This document shows positions 46,773 through 57,872 of a DNA stretch of 64,000 nucleotides, piece after piece. The notes under the pieces were generated by a model. It was not told the DNA's origin and searched no databases. It saw nothing but the letters and a program-made list of their open reading frames with translations. How positions within the stretch are numbered: the first letter of the stretch is position 1; each line of letters opens with the position of its first letter. Made by a program: the position numbers and the translations under genes. Origin of the DNA: Cryoendolithus antarcticus (Eukaryota > Ascomycota > Dothideomycetes > Cladosporiales > Cladosporiaceae); contig NAJO01000060.1 in the NCBI GenBank assembly GCA_002077065.1, positions 62,001-126,000 on the forward strand, in the 5' to 3' direction.

Positions 46773-47120
46773 ATAAAGTCCTTTCTTGGATCAATGCGCT
46801 TCAGCGTGGCGTTGGGGCAGTCGGAACGAACGATAGATTGTTGCATCTGGGTACTTGGGGGTAAGAGCGGAGACCTTGAGCGCCTTTGCCACCACTAAGC
46901 ACGACAGACTACGGTACATAGGAAGGCAAGGCTGTCGGTATCCCCCAGAAAACTCATGTTGGAGGATGTCATACTCAGTAAGCAAGATCCAGTTCCCGTT
47001 CTCACCCAAACAATACCGAGCTATCGATGTCGAAGCTCCGAACCAATACTGCGCGCCCACCTTCCTCCTTCTTGACAGCCAAAGCGCGCATACAACTCCC
47101 ACGAGCCTTCTTTGGCCCCG
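46773..47120. other. Short convergent intergenic region
   Basis: 3' ends of two converging genes; nothing else seen. Confidence 0.4.
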
Positions 47121-50100
47121 TCAGTCCCTAACGCTGCTCTCCTCCAGAACCCCAGCCATCAACTTCTCCCGCTCCTCCCTCTCCTTGACCTCCATCAACC
47201 TCAACAGATCGTTCGAGCTCTCTCGCAAGAATCCACTCCCCCTTCCGCCGCTTTTCCCAGAGTGTACGGAGATGAAGCTTACGCTCCTCCAGTGGCCTTT
47301 GCGATCATCGACCACGGTGACGGAGGGAAAGCGACGCACAGTAGCGCCTGGATCGAGGAGGATCGGGGGCTGTTGCTGAGGCGAGCGGGCCTTGCTGGGT
47401 CTGAGTGTTGGCGGGCCCATAAGAGTGGACTCTGGCGCGATGGATGCGGTGGGCGATGTCGCCTTGTCAGCAGAGGCGGCTTCGTCTAGCGAAGCAGGTC
47501 GGACAAGGCAGTCCTGGTAGACGCCACACCAGATCTCAGCTTTGTGCGGAGAAGACGAAGGGACAGGGTCCGCTGCGCCGTCATGTGTCAAGCCGTGGCA
47601 CGCCTGCGTTTGCTCACGTGGAGGCAGCAAAGCCTGCTGCTCGGAGACCTCGTCCGCGGGATCGATACTCGAGTTCTGTCGCTCATGATGCTGCTCAAGA
47701 TGGTGGAACGGATCCCCATGAATGAACAGACCTTTCTCAGCCCCTGTAGTGTTAGCTCCGCGCAAAGCGGGATGAATTGCACCAGCACCAGGCTCAGCCT
47801 CTACGACTGCTTCGCTGGACATCTTGCCACGCGGATGATTGACCTCGTGCCCATGCACCGATTTCACCTCCCCAAGCACAGGCGCCGAATGAGTCCCATG
47901 TGGCATGACGGGCGGTAAGACCTCCAGCTCAGGGTTCTCAAGTAAGCCGCCCATCACCACAGAGGTCCTCCTGCCCTTTCCTTGGAAGTCTGTGCGACTG
48001 AAAAGACTAGAGTAGTACCGCTTGATACCTCCGAATGTCGCAGATCGACTTTTCGGGCGACGGGACTTCGTGCTTGCGGTCGATAGACCAGTCAGTGTGC
48101 GCTTTGCTGGACCTGAATGCGCGGCTGAGTCGATGGGCTTGCTGCCAACGAACTCGAATGCGAAGTCGCGCGCAATGACGTTGTCTGCTGGACCTGCTGA
48201 GCCGACACGCTCGAGACGGCTGTGCGACGGGAAACGAGACCAAGATGCTAGGGAGCTGCCGATATTGCTGACAGTCGAGTTCTGAGATACCGAGGACGGG
48301 GTCTGGAATAGCGGCGCACTCGGAGTCTGTTCACTTGGCTGTGTGGTCACAGTCGATGCCCGAGATCGACCGTCAATTGGTGTCCTTGGAGTGGAGAGGT
48401 GCGCATTACTGAGTTTCTTCGCTGTGGCAGCGATCGGATCCAGTGGATCGTGTTCTGGACCGTCGGGTCCTGTGACGGAAGGTTCTGACCAGGTGGTCGT
48501 ACCGAAGTCGGGTGCTGAAACATTGGCTTTGGGGGAGAGCGTAGTGCTGTGCCGCTTTGAGGACTGGAACAGGATTTTTTCGGCCAGATGCCGCTCAAGC
48601 GCTGCGTCCATCAAAGCGTTCTCGGGCGCACGAGGCAGGACTCTGCGACTGATGTTCTTGCGTAGTGTGCTCGGTTTGCGCATGTTGTCTTCCTGGACTA
48701 CGCTCAGCCGCTTGATGTCCACATTCGACGGGCGACGACGGTCATCGCCCACCACCGAGAGTTTGCGTTCGTACTCAATCAGAGATGGCTTGCGCGCGAG
48801 ATCTGGAGAGCTGGCAGCTGGTGCCAGAATGATCGAAGGCAGCTTCGAGGTGCTTACTGAGTGCTTGCGATCCGCTGCCGGTGCATTGAGCTCATACTGC
48901 ACCGTGAGTAGATCACTCTCGTCAGCAGGGCCGTCAACGTTGATGGGCCGACTCACGAGTGTCGGCGTACTGATGCTGCGTGTCTGATGCTGCCGCTTGC
49001 TGCCAGGTCGCAGGAACATAAAGAACGACCTGCGTTTCTTGACGAGCTTCTTCGGAGGCGTGAAGCGTTCGAGGAATCTGCTGCGCTTCGAGACATTGCT
49101 TGCGCTGCTCCGCATCGAGGCCATGCGTTCAGGAGCAGCTGGTGGCGCAAGATAGAGTGAGCTCAAGCTCGACGATGGAGGGAGAGCAATCATAGCCGGG
49201 TCGAGCTTAACTGCGGCCGCTTCGTATGGCTGCGGAATGGTCAGTACCTCGTCAGCGGCGCCGTCGAGCACGAAGGCGAGCTTCGCGGGTGATGAAGCCT
49301 CAATTAGTGGCCAAGCTTCGAGTTTGATCGGCCACTCAGCCGGCGCAGGAACGTCCGGACTCGTCGCACGACTGTAGATCGAAGACGACGTGTCTCTGTC
49401 CTTCGCCGGCCGAGCCCATAAATTTGAGACCTGGGACGGCACGACACCAGCTCCAGGGATTTGCCGCAGGTGACTTGCATGTCCCGACCAGGAGACGTTC
49501 TTCTGCTTGACGACCTCGACGATCGATCGCTGTCTACGATGGTAGGCCCATGGCTCAGGCGTCAAGTGCTTGGGCTGCTCGGTACTATCCGACATCTGCG
49601 ACAGCGAGCGCAGCTGCTCGGAGATCTGCAAGGTGGTCAGATGAATGCTTGCGCTCGTCGGTGGACGGATGGCGCCTTCGCTCTCGACTTTGTTAGCGGC
49701 ATCTTGTACGGCGACTTCGAAACTGCCGATAGAAAGTGCCTGCTCAGCGATCCGAGCAAGTGGGGTAGGCGCGCTCAGATCAGTGATGTCGGGTATCTGA
49801 TTGGCAACGTTGGGGGTAGCTACGGGTGTGTCGAAGTCCGCAGCTTCAAGTGGGCAAAGCTCATTCGCGAGATCGGGCACAATTGGTCCCTTGCTGAATC
49901 TTGCACGAAGCTCACAGGAGGATCGAGGCCGTCTGGTTGGGCTCACTGAGTCTAGTCGGAGCCTTCGCAGGTCAGGCGAGCTACGCAGCGACGATCTGGA
50001 ACATCAAGTCAGCACTGGCTGCTAAGACGGAAAGCGGCTCAGGCTATGGGAGACTTACATCCTTCTCAGCCTCAATTTCGGCGCCTTGTCACTGATCCTA

Positions 50101-50477
50101 CTCTGCCTGCCCTCGTCCATGCACTGCGTGTCCTCGGCATCGCCCCCCTCTCCAGTACTCTCCCACACGTCCCTCAGCTCCCCACTTCCAACCTCAACCG
50201 CTTCGCCCCCGTCTACGACCCCCATCTCACCCACCACATCCTTCCACGTCTTCCTTCTCCTCAACCCCCCAAGCACCCTCTCACCAAAACTCACTTTCCT
50301 GCCCACGCCCTTGGCAGCAGCCGAGTCAGCCCTGCGGTTCGGAAAGTGTAAGGCATGAGGGTGGTCTTCCGGAAGAGCGGCAAAGGTGAAGAGGGAGTTG
50401 AGGGGAACTGTGGTCAGCCGAGGTGGCTCGGTGGGTGAGAGGGCACGAGAGTGGGGGTGAGGGCAGCAGGTTGCCAT
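47121..50477 (-). CDS. Large disordered protein of unknown function (two exons)
   Basis: Exons 50477-50059 and 49995-47121 are joined by a 63-nt phase-2 intron (GTAAGT...TTCCAG, with GCTGACTTG before the acceptor), giving 1097 residues. The downstream open frame by itself has no ATG at its head (GTG at 49946) and is open further upstream, which supports the join. The N-terminus is MATCCPHPHSRALSPTE, and VGRKVSFGERVLGGLRRRKTWK is a short basic conserved-looking block. The remainder is Ser/Thr/Pro-rich with basic patches (RFLERFTPPKKLVKKRRSFF) and a C-terminal helix (RLMEVKEREEREKLMAGVL). No catalytic domain, signal peptide or membrane segment is visible. I would expect a phosphorylated scaffold-like protein, but this is only inference. 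Confidence 0.72.
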
Positions 50478-51190
50478 GGAGGATCGATATAAGCCCTGCG
50501 ACCGAGGCGGATGAAGGTCGATGTGGAAGCGTGGGGTCAAAGGGTGTAGAGATGACGGAGCAGTGCTGTCGAATGGAGCGGTGTCGTATCGCGACCTCAC
50601 TATGCCAGGCTGGTCCGACGTTCGCGATGATTGAGATATATGATGTGATGATCTCCAAGGAGGGTCGAGCGAGATGCTGAGACCTCTCGTTGATGTTGCA
50701 GATCAGCGAGAAGGAAGGAAAGCGTGGACGAAAGGTAAGGCAGCAGTAGCAAGATTCAGCATAACAATGAGGATGCACTTGCAGTGTAACAAGATGTGAG
50801 ATACGATGCTCACCTTGCCACATGCATCTGATGCTTCCAATGCCACGAGGCATGGCTAGTCTGTGACTGATACACCGACCATGAAAACTACGCTCATGAT
50901 CATACCCCAGCAATCTCGCCTTTCAACGCCATCAGCAAATGCACCCATCATGCCTCCCATACCTCACTTTTAGCTTATCGCATGATCGTTGAGATCACCG
51001 AGCCCAATAGCGCCCATTCACCCTCCAACCATCTTGTTGAACTCCTCGCTAATCTGTGTTAAACATCAGGGGTATCATATTGTTGAAGCGTTGCCATTTT
51101 CGGCATGCAAGCCTCATGCAGGTGGCAGTTGAAGTGCCGCCTTGCTCGTCAAGTATGTTGACGTTTTGTTACATTGCGAGAGCAACAAGT
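50478..51190. other. Intergenic, promoter of the large unknown gene and MET6 3' side
   Basis: No supported gene; frames overlap the upstream exon or are random. Confidence 0.4.
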
Positions 51191-53509
51191 CTAAGAAGAC
51201 TTGGCGTACTTCTCGCGATTGAACTTGGCCGCGTTGACCATGTTCGTGAGAGCCTGCTTGGTCTCCTTCCATTGGCGCGTCTTGAGACCGCAGTCAGGGT
51301 TGACCCATAGCTGCTCGGGCTTGAGGTACTGCAGCATCTCGGCGAGACGGTCCTTGATCTCCTGCTCGCTAGGAATACGTGGGCTGTGGATGTCGTAGAC
51401 ACCAGGGCCGATATGACGTGGGTAGGCCTCGTCGATGAAGACCTTGAGGAGTTTGGCGTCAGACTTGCTGTTCTCGATGGAGAGGACATCGGCATCGAGC
51501 GCAGCGATGGCGTGGAAGAAGTCTTGAAACTCCGAATAGCAGAAGTGGGAGTGGATCTGGGTAGAGTCCTTGACACCAGCAGCGGAGAGCTTGAAGCTGT
51601 CGACAGCCCAGCTGAGGTACTTCTCACGCTCGGCACCGGCACGGAGAGGAAGACCCTCACGGAGCGCAGGCTCGTCAATCTGGATGACGTAGATGCCGGC
51701 AGCCTCGAGATCAACGACCTCGTCGCGAAGTGCGAGAGCGAGCTGCTGAGCCTGAACGGACTGGTGGACGTCGTCACGGAAGAACGACCAGCGAAGGCAG
51801 GTGATCGGACCGGTCAGCATGCCCTTCATTGGCTTCTTGCTGACTGAGGCAGCGTACTTGCTCTCCTTGACCGTCATTGGCGCAGGCCTGGAAATATCGC
51901 CGACGATGATCGGAGGACGCACGCAGCGCGAGCCGTATGACTGTACCCAGGCGTGTGTCGTGAAGGCGTAGCCCTCGAGACGCTCACCGAAGTACTGCAC
52001 CATGTCGTTACGTTCTGGCTCGCCATGCACGTACACATCGAGGTCGAGCTCATCCTGGATGGCGATGACATCGCGGATCTCCTTCTCGATGAATTTCTCG
52101 TACTCCTCGGCAGTGATGTCACCCTTGGTGAACTTGTTACGCTGGATGCGGATGTCCTGGGTCTGAGGGAATGAGCCGATGGTGGTAGTAGGGAATGTGG
52201 GGAGCTTGAGGTGCTTCTTCTGCTGCTCGTAACGCTCAGTGAACGGCGACTGGCGCTCGTGCTGCTCCTTTGTGACGGCCTCTTGGCGCTTCTTGACTTC
52301 TGGGTTGTTGGTGCGCTTCGAAGTAGCACGCGACTGTACGCTCTTGGCGTTGGCCTCAAGCTCGCTCTTGACCGAGTTGGCTCCCTCGGTCACAGCTTTA
52401 GCAATGACGCTGACCTCCGTGGCCTTCTCACTAGCGAACGAGAACCAGTCCCGGACCTCCTCGTCAAGCTTCTTCTCGCTTGCAAGAGTGTGGGGAGTAT
52501 GGAGAAGGGAGCTGGAGGTGGCAACGATCACGCGATCCTTGCCGAGCTTCTGCACCGCGGTCTCCACAGTCTCGATGGCCTTCTTGAAGTTGGATTTCCA
52601 GATGTTGCGTCCGTCGACCACACCAGCGGACAAAATCTGCTTAGGTCCGAGATGCTCGAGGACCTTGGTTAGCTGCTCCGGGTTGCGGACAAGATCAACG
52701 TGGAGACCGTATGTGTTCTGAAGAGCGCTGTCGATAATGTCGAAGTTGTGGACGACGTCGCCAAAGTAGGTTGCGAGGACAAGTTGTGGTCCCTTGTTGC
52801 CTTGCAGGGCAGACAGCTTCTCATATGCAGGCTTGAAGGCGTTCTTCACCTTCGAGGGCAAGTCGAAGACAAGCACCGGCTCGTCGATCTGGACGGTCTC
52901 GGCACCAGCCTCCTTAAGCTTCTGAAGGAGCTCCTCGTACACGGGGAGGAGCTTCTCAAGCAGGGAGATAGGGTCGACTGACTGGCCACGGTCGGCCTTG
53001 CCAAGTGCGAGGAAAGACACGGGCCCAACTAGCACGGGCCGTGTAATGATACCCGTCTCCTTGGCCTCGAGGAACTCACGCACTGGCTTGGGGTCTTGCG
53101 CGAGCTTGAAGGTCTGGTTATCTTGAAGGGTGGGCTTGACGTAGTGGTAGTTCGAGTCGAACCACTTCACCATCTCCAAACTGGGCACATCGATGCCGTC
53201 CTTCTGGTGTCCACGACCCATGGCGAAGTACTCATCGATTGGCTCGAGCTTGTGCTGGCTGTATCGCTCAGGGATGGCATTGAACATCTGGATGTGGTCG
53301 AGGACGTGATCGTAGTAAGCGAAGTCATTGCTGGGGATGATGTCGACGCCAGCATCCTTCTGGATCTTCCAGTGCTCGAGTCTCAGTCTCTTGCCCTCTG
53401 CGAGAAGATCCTCGCGGGACAATTTGCCGCCCCAGTATGATTCATTCGCTTTCTTGAGATCACGCAGCTTGCCCATGCGAGGGAAGCCAAGGATGGATGA
53501 CTGCACCAT
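51191..53509 (-). CDS. MET6: Cobalamin-independent methionine synthase
   Basis: Transfers a methyl group from 5-methyltetrahydropteroyl-polyglutamate to homocysteine, making methionine in the cytosol. Single exon, 772 residues, the normal fungal length. The N-terminal half begins VQSSILGFPRMGKLRDLKKA. The linker and C-terminal catalytic barrel carry TTIGSFPQT, EPERNDMVQYFGE and the zinc site: H and C in IHSHFCYSEF, E in LSIENSKSD, and C in VNPDCGLKTR. The upstream leader (53510-53600) is C/T/A-rich on the coding strand, typical of strongly expressed fungal genes. It is a likely target of the CYS-3/MetR regulator encoded 27 kb away, though I did not find a clear binding site. Confidence 0.96.
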   Translation of the reverse strand: MVQSSILGFPRMGKLRDLKKANESYWGGKLSREDLLAEGKRLRLEHWKIQKDAGVDIIPSNDFAYYDHVLDHIQMFNAIPERYSQHKLEPIDEYFAMGRGHQKDGIDVPSLEMVKWFDSNYHYVKPTLQDNQTFKLAQDPKPVREFLEAKETGIITRPVLVGPVSFLALGKADRGQSVDPISLLEKLLPVYEELLQKLKEAGAETVQIDEPVLVFDLPSKVKNAFKPAYEKLSALQGNKGPQLVLATYFGDVVHNFDIIDSALQNTYGLHVDLVRNPEQLTKVLEHLGPKQILSAGVVDGRNIWKSNFKKAIETVETAVQKLGKDRVIVATSSSLLHTPHTLASEKKLDEEVRDWFSFASEKATEVSVIAKAVTEGANSVKSELEANAKSVQSRATSKRTNNPEVKKRQEAVTKEQHERQSPFTERYEQQKKHLKLPTFPTTTIGSFPQTQDIRIQRNKFTKGDITAEEYEKFIEKEIRDVIAIQDELDLDVYVHGEPERNDMVQYFGERLEGYAFTTHAWVQSYGSRCVRPPIIVGDISRPAPMTVKESKYAASVSKKPMKGMLTGPITCLRWSFFRDDVHQSVQAQQLALALRDEVVDLEAAGIYVIQIDEPALREGLPLRAGAEREKYLSWAVDSFKLSAAGVKDSTQIHSHFCYSEFQDFFHAIAALDADVLSIENSKSDAKLLKVFIDEAYPRHIGPGVYDIHSPRIPSEQEIKDRLAEMLQYLKPEQLWVNPDCGLKTRQWKETKQALTNMVNAAKFNREKYAKSS

Positions 53510-54348
53510 CTTGAGTGCTGTGGTGGGGAGTGAACGTGTGAAGAGTATGCTGGGATGTATGATGGGGGAGATGGGGTTTGAATGAGAGATGGGATGGTGT
53601 TCGAGGGTGAAAGAAGTGAGCGCGGTGTGGGAGTGAATGTAAGATTTTTCGAAACGCCGATCGCGGGGTCATTCGGAATGGCTCCTTGCGTGACCGCTGC
53701 ACCTCAACTTACAGCCTTGTCATCGATTGACCTCCCGAGTGAACACTTCCTCGAGTGAAGACGATGAATCGTTAACGTGATGTTCAGAGTGAGAAGACGT
53801 AGCAGAGGGCAATGTTCCATATATCAAGCAAGTTTGCTTGGAGTCAGGTGGGCGATCTTGGTCCCTCACATCCGGCAGTTGAGCCCTCCGAGAATATGCC
53901 GCGTGGTACCGAATCGATGAGCCTACATGCGCCCTTCCAGCCAGGTGCTCGATCTCTCATGCTACTTCCCTCGAACACGGCACCCATTCTTCAAACAGAC
54001 TCACTGTCGAAGCCGCACTATCTCATCACACTGGCTCTAAGCGTCCATGCCGTCGGTCACCCATAATCGATCATTGTAATCGCCCAAGCTTCTGAGCCAA
54101 TAAGCGAGATGCATGTCTAGGTAACAAGATTCTGAGAGCGGAGCAGGTCGATATTCTATATCGTGATTCCGCTCAAACAGCTGTATCAACGAATATACTG
54201 GATGGTATAACTAGTTCAGCCATCGCATAAGGTGAGGGAGTACATTCACATTCCTCGCCTCACGTCCTCTCCTCCCTAGCATTCTGAGGACCTCGCCCGC
54301 AGCCTACACCATACCAGATCATCGAAAACGAAACACAAGATCATCGCA
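53510..54348. promoter_or_regulatory. Divergent promoter region, MET6 and AYR1-like gene
   Basis: An 839-bp gap holding both promoters. The MET6 side is strongly pyrimidine-biased on its coding strand. The AYR1 side ends with an A/C-rich leader before the ATG at 54349. Confidence 0.5.
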
Positions 54349-55209
54349 ATGGCCAACCTCAAGAAACGTACAGTCCTCATCACCGGCTGCTCAGATGGCG
54401 GCATGGGCGCCGCCTTGGTCAAGGAGTTCCACGCTGCCGGCCTACACGTCTACGCCACCGCGCGGAACCCTTCTAAGATGGCCTCTCTCGCAACTCTCGG
54501 CCCAGATGTCGAACTCAAGACTCTTGACATTTCATCTGCAGAGTCCATCGCCGCTTGCTTAGCAGACGTTCCCAAGCTGGACATTCTCGTTAACAACGCC
54601 GGCGCTAGCTATGTCATGACCGTGGCTGACATGTCACTAGCGGAGGGCAAAGCTCTGTTCGACCTCAACGTCTGGGGCAATGTGGCCCTGTCTCAAGCCG
54701 CTCTACCATTGCTATTGAAGTCAAGCAAAGGCATGATCGTAAACCACACCTCGACTGCCGCGCATGCAGCCATACCCTACCACGCCGCTTACGCGGCGAG
54801 CAAGGCAGCAATGTCGATGTTCACAACAATCATGCGTGAGGAGCTAGAAGTCAGCTTTGGCATCAAAGTCATCGAGCTCAAGACCGGCGCGGTCAATACT
54901 GAGATCGTCAAGAATGCTCGGGCGAAGGAGGGCGGGCTGCCTGAGACGTCTATCTATGCGGCTGCGAAGGAGGTCATTGACCCGGCGCTGAGGGGCGAGT
55001 TCTTGGAGAACGGAGGGATCTCGGCTGAGGCTTGGGCGAAGGGGGTTGTAGGGGATGTACTGTCAAGCTCGCCGCCGAATGTCATCTGGAGGGGAAAAGG
55101 AGCTTCACAAGTTAGGCTTGCGAGCTGGTTCCCGATGAGTTGGTTGAGTGGGCCATTGAAGAAGTTGACAGGCTTGGACAAGGTGGAGACGATTGTAAGG
55201 AAGCCGTGA
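54349..55209 (+). CDS. AYR1: AYR1-like short-chain dehydrogenase
   Basis: SDR resembling NADPH-dependent 1-acyl-dihydroxyacetone-phosphate reductase, which works in phosphatidic acid synthesis on lipid droplets and ER. Single exon, 286 residues. Motifs are the cofactor loop TGCSDGGMG, LDISSAESI, LVNNAGASY, the catalytic Ser in VNHTSTAAH and YAASK (Y-x3-K). After the Rossmann part come GIKVIELKTGAVNTEIV and, near the end, a hydrophobic stretch (LASWFPMSWLSGPL) that could bind membrane, as in Ayr1. The start context CGCAATGG is good. The AYR1-like subfamily is clear; exact substrate is inference, since fungi carry several such paralogs. Confidence 0.82.
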   Translation: MANLKKRTVLITGCSDGGMGAALVKEFHAAGLHVYATARNPSKMASLATLGPDVELKTLDISSAESIAACLADVPKLDILVNNAGASYVMTVADMSLAEGKALFDLNVWGNVALSQAALPLLLKSSKGMIVNHTSTAAHAAIPYHAAYAASKAAMSMFTTIMREELEVSFGIKVIELKTGAVNTEIVKNARAKEGGLPETSIYAAAKEVIDPALRGEFLENGGISAEAWAKGVVGDVLSSSPPNVIWRGKGASQVRLASWFPMSWLSGPLKKLTGLDKVETIVRKP

Positions 55210-55519
55210 GGCCAGCGCGTGAGCGGAAATGATCTCAGCGAAGCTTGCACTGATCTTGATCACCGAGAGGACTGCAGTAGTCCCTTCTTCGTCCTCGATG
55301 ACTCCAACTTGTAGCGATAATATGAACGTAACTCCATGTCGAATGCTCGCACATCGAGAGCAAGCAGCAACTATTGTGGGTCCGATGCGTTTCTACCCAA
55401 TCGGGGATGAGTACTCGGCACAACCATTCACTTCACGATCCCATGCGTTTTACTGCACTTTCAAGAGCGCTGATAATCCACTTTTTTACAGGTTGATTCA
55501 GTCCAGCCAATTGCCCACA
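55210..55519. other. Leader of the uL24m gene
   Basis: Contains CTTTTTTACAG near 55490, a good 3' splice site shape, so the leader may carry an intron. No coding evidence upstream of the ATG at 55520. Confidence 0.35.
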
Positions 55520-56572
55520 ATGGAGAAAGTCGTCCAGCGTTCCAAAATCGTCCATCGCCACGCCGCGAAACGCCTCTCAAAAGAAATCGACCACCTCGAA
55601 AAGGGCAAGTCCTGGAACCGCAAACGCGACTCCCTCCGGATCCGCGGCGACAACCACGCCCTTATCGTCACAGCCCGGAAAGAGCGCGCGGAAGCCTGGT
55701 CGCGAGGCCTCCTAGCGCCACGACGAGATGTTGGCGACAAAGCGAAAACCCACGGCGCATTGAGTCTGTACAGCTTCAATCTGCCGGACCGGCATCCACG
55801 GAGTCTGCCGAAGTGGTATTGGGTATCTGAGGGAGACCGTGTGGTTGTGACCAAGGGCAGGGAGAAGGGGAAGATCGCGGAGGTTGAGGAGGTGCAGAAG
55901 GAGAAGGGGGCTGTGCGGTTGAAGGGCGTGAATGTGGCGGATGTTGCGGTACCAAGTTGGGTCAACCAGAGGGATACGACTGAGAAGGATAGCGTGCAGC
56001 CTATCGCTATCATGGTGCCGGTGGAGGATGTAAGGCTGGTGTACCCGCTGCCGGACCCTACGACGGGCAAGCTGAGGGACGTCGTCGTGGAGAAGCTGAT
56101 TTGTGTGAATCGGGAGTGGGATAAGGTGAAGAGGGAGTGGGATCGGGGTATGCGAGCTGTGCCTGGGACGAATACGCTAATACCTTGGCCGGAGGTCATT
56201 GAGCCGGAGTTTCAGGATCACGAGGACGACACACTAAGGCGAAGCGTAGACGAAGTCACACACACGCCCTTGCTACTGAACTGGCCCATGCCGGCTTCGG
56301 TGATTGATGAGCTGAGGAATAAGTACTCGAAGTTCAGGACGAGGCATTCGTATGAGTTTACGCAAAAGATTGAGGCACAGGCTGCGAAGGAGGAGAAGCG
56401 GAAGGATTTGCACTTGACTATGCGGACACCGTTGCAGGAGCTGGCTGAGGTGCGGAGGAAGGCTAAGGCGGCGGAGTCGAGGGAGTTGACGGATGAGCAG
56501 TTGGCGAAGATTGGGGAGGTCATGGCGAGTGAGGCTGCGAAGAGGGGGAAGGTCGCGAGTGCGCTTGCATGA
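55520..56572 (+). CDS. MRPL40: Mitochondrial large-subunit ribosomal protein uL24m
   Basis: Component of the mitochondrial 54S large ribosomal subunit; 350 residues, single exon. The frame is open 97 codons further upstream, but the start at 55520 (MEKVVQRSKIVHRHAAKR) is chosen because it gives the usual basic N-terminus of fungal MRPL40. A KOW motif lies at about residue 100 (WVSEGDRVVVTKGREKGKIAEV), followed by VKLKGVN-type sequence (VRLKGVNVADVAVPSWV) as in uL24. The C-terminal extension (RKDLHLTMRTPLQELAEVRR, then LTDEQLAKIGEVMASEAAKR) is typical of the fungal mitochondrial protein. Confidence 0.88.
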   Translation: MEKVVQRSKIVHRHAAKRLSKEIDHLEKGKSWNRKRDSLRIRGDNHALIVTARKERAEAWSRGLLAPRRDVGDKAKTHGALSLYSFNLPDRHPRSLPKWYWVSEGDRVVVTKGREKGKIAEVEEVQKEKGAVRLKGVNVADVAVPSWVNQRDTTEKDSVQPIAIMVPVEDVRLVYPLPDPTTGKLRDVVVEKLICVNREWDKVKREWDRGMRAVPGTNTLIPWPEVIEPEFQDHEDDTLRRSVDEVTHTPLLLNWPMPASVIDELRNKYSKFRTRHSYEFTQKIEAQAAKEEKRKDLHLTMRTPLQELAEVRRKAKAAESRELTDEQLAKIGEVMASEAAKRGKVASALA

Positions 56573-56820
56573 GGAGGAGTCAACGCACTGTAAGTATGGT
56601 CTGTACATGATAATCAGCTGGGCTTAATGTCGTACTACTGATGCACAGCGCGCAATGTGACTGGTCGTGTTGCGCGCATGTCAAGAAGCAGTCGCTCCTG
56701 CCCCCTCGACGAGACGACGCGCCAAGCTAGGCTCGTGATTTCCACTCGAATAGCACTACACTCAGTATACTCTCCTTTTCCATCACGACTCAGCACTGCG
56801 ATACACTACCCATCACCGCA

Positions 56821-57457
56821 ATGGCCATCACCCGCCTGCAGAAATCGAAGCGCTGCTATCTCCTCGAGCTGCCGCCTGAGTTGCGTTTGCACATCTACGA
56901 ACACTTGCTCGCCATCATCCAAGAGACATATGCTCACGAACAGTGTCCACGAGGTTGTCTAGCATTACATGGCTCCGAAACGACATTCTGGCCGAGTGGC
57001 GGAATGATCTATGGACTCGACCACCGCATCGTCCCACAGACAGAGCTCGCGGTGATTTCACGCGTTTCCAAACAGATAACGGCAGAGGTATCCCCAGTAA
57101 TGAGCGCTCATCTCGAAGCACAGCAGTATTACATCGCCATCGTGGATGCGCCGTATCTGTACGGCACACTGCCAGCAAGCCATAAATCCGGACCGTGGTT
57201 GATTACTGCTTCCTCTGCCTTGGAGCACAATTGTTGGTCGCTATGCAGCGTCTACGGCGGCATACTTACAGTCGTTAAGCCTGATACTCGATCGCATCGA
57301 CTATGGCTCGACGTTGCACACACTGGACATGAATGTCTGGAATGAATACTGGTCTCGAGCGGAGTGTATACAGCTTCTCGGCATGCTGGATCGACTACGG
57401 TGTGCGTATGAGCTGTATCCAGACAGGAGCGTGCTGGTAGCGAAGATGATAGAGTAG
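56821..57457 (+). pseudogene. LPPELR array copy 1, frame break near its 3' end
   Basis: First member of a same-strand array. The frame from ATG 56821 opens MAITRLQKSKRCYLLELPPE, continues with the F-box-like motif ELPPELRLHIYEHLL, and later has AVISRVSKQITAEVSPVM and YIAIVDAPYLYGT. In its original frame it ends at 57345 with no family likeness over the last 20 codons. One base beyond AAG 57277-57279, the next frame continues as the expected tail (LILDRIDYGSTLHTLDMNV, then WNEYWSRAECIQLLGMLDRL) to TAG 57455-57457. One extra base at 57280-57281 accounts for it, and no intron fits. It is either a recent pseudogene or an assembly error; an unbroken copy would be about 211 residues. Confidence 0.6.
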
Positions 57458-57872
57458 TGGTCTGGCAAGATAGGGTGTTCACTGATACCGCGGTGTCAGG
57501 CATCAGGTTTGTGAACTTGCTTACGATGACCTTGTGCAGGCTCAGCTGACGCTCTGCAGTGGTTGTTCGCTAATGAGAACATGCGTCATGGAAATGGTCG
57601 TGTGGTGGCCAGAAACAGCTGCAATCGGTTGTCCAGTCTTCGCATCATTTGTCTGCGGACTCGTTCGTCCGAGGTCCTGTACGTGTGAGCAGGAATCTAT
57701 TCCTCTGGCTCGCACGCCCTGGTGCCGGACTGACTCATATAGTACCAATGCAGCGGTTGCGCCAAGACGGCAGCAATTAGCACATAATTGATTTGCGTCT
57801 TTATATCTAAAACTCAGACACCCTCATATTCATCACACCCCTCCCGTACAAGTTCACTCTTTCAGCATTGCC
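57458..57872. other. Intergenic within the LPPELR array
   Basis: No supported gene; promoter side of array copy 2. Confidence 0.4.

Noticed and set aside
52211..52721. Long plus-strand frames inside MET6
   Set aside because: Antisense shadows of a strongly conserved gene.
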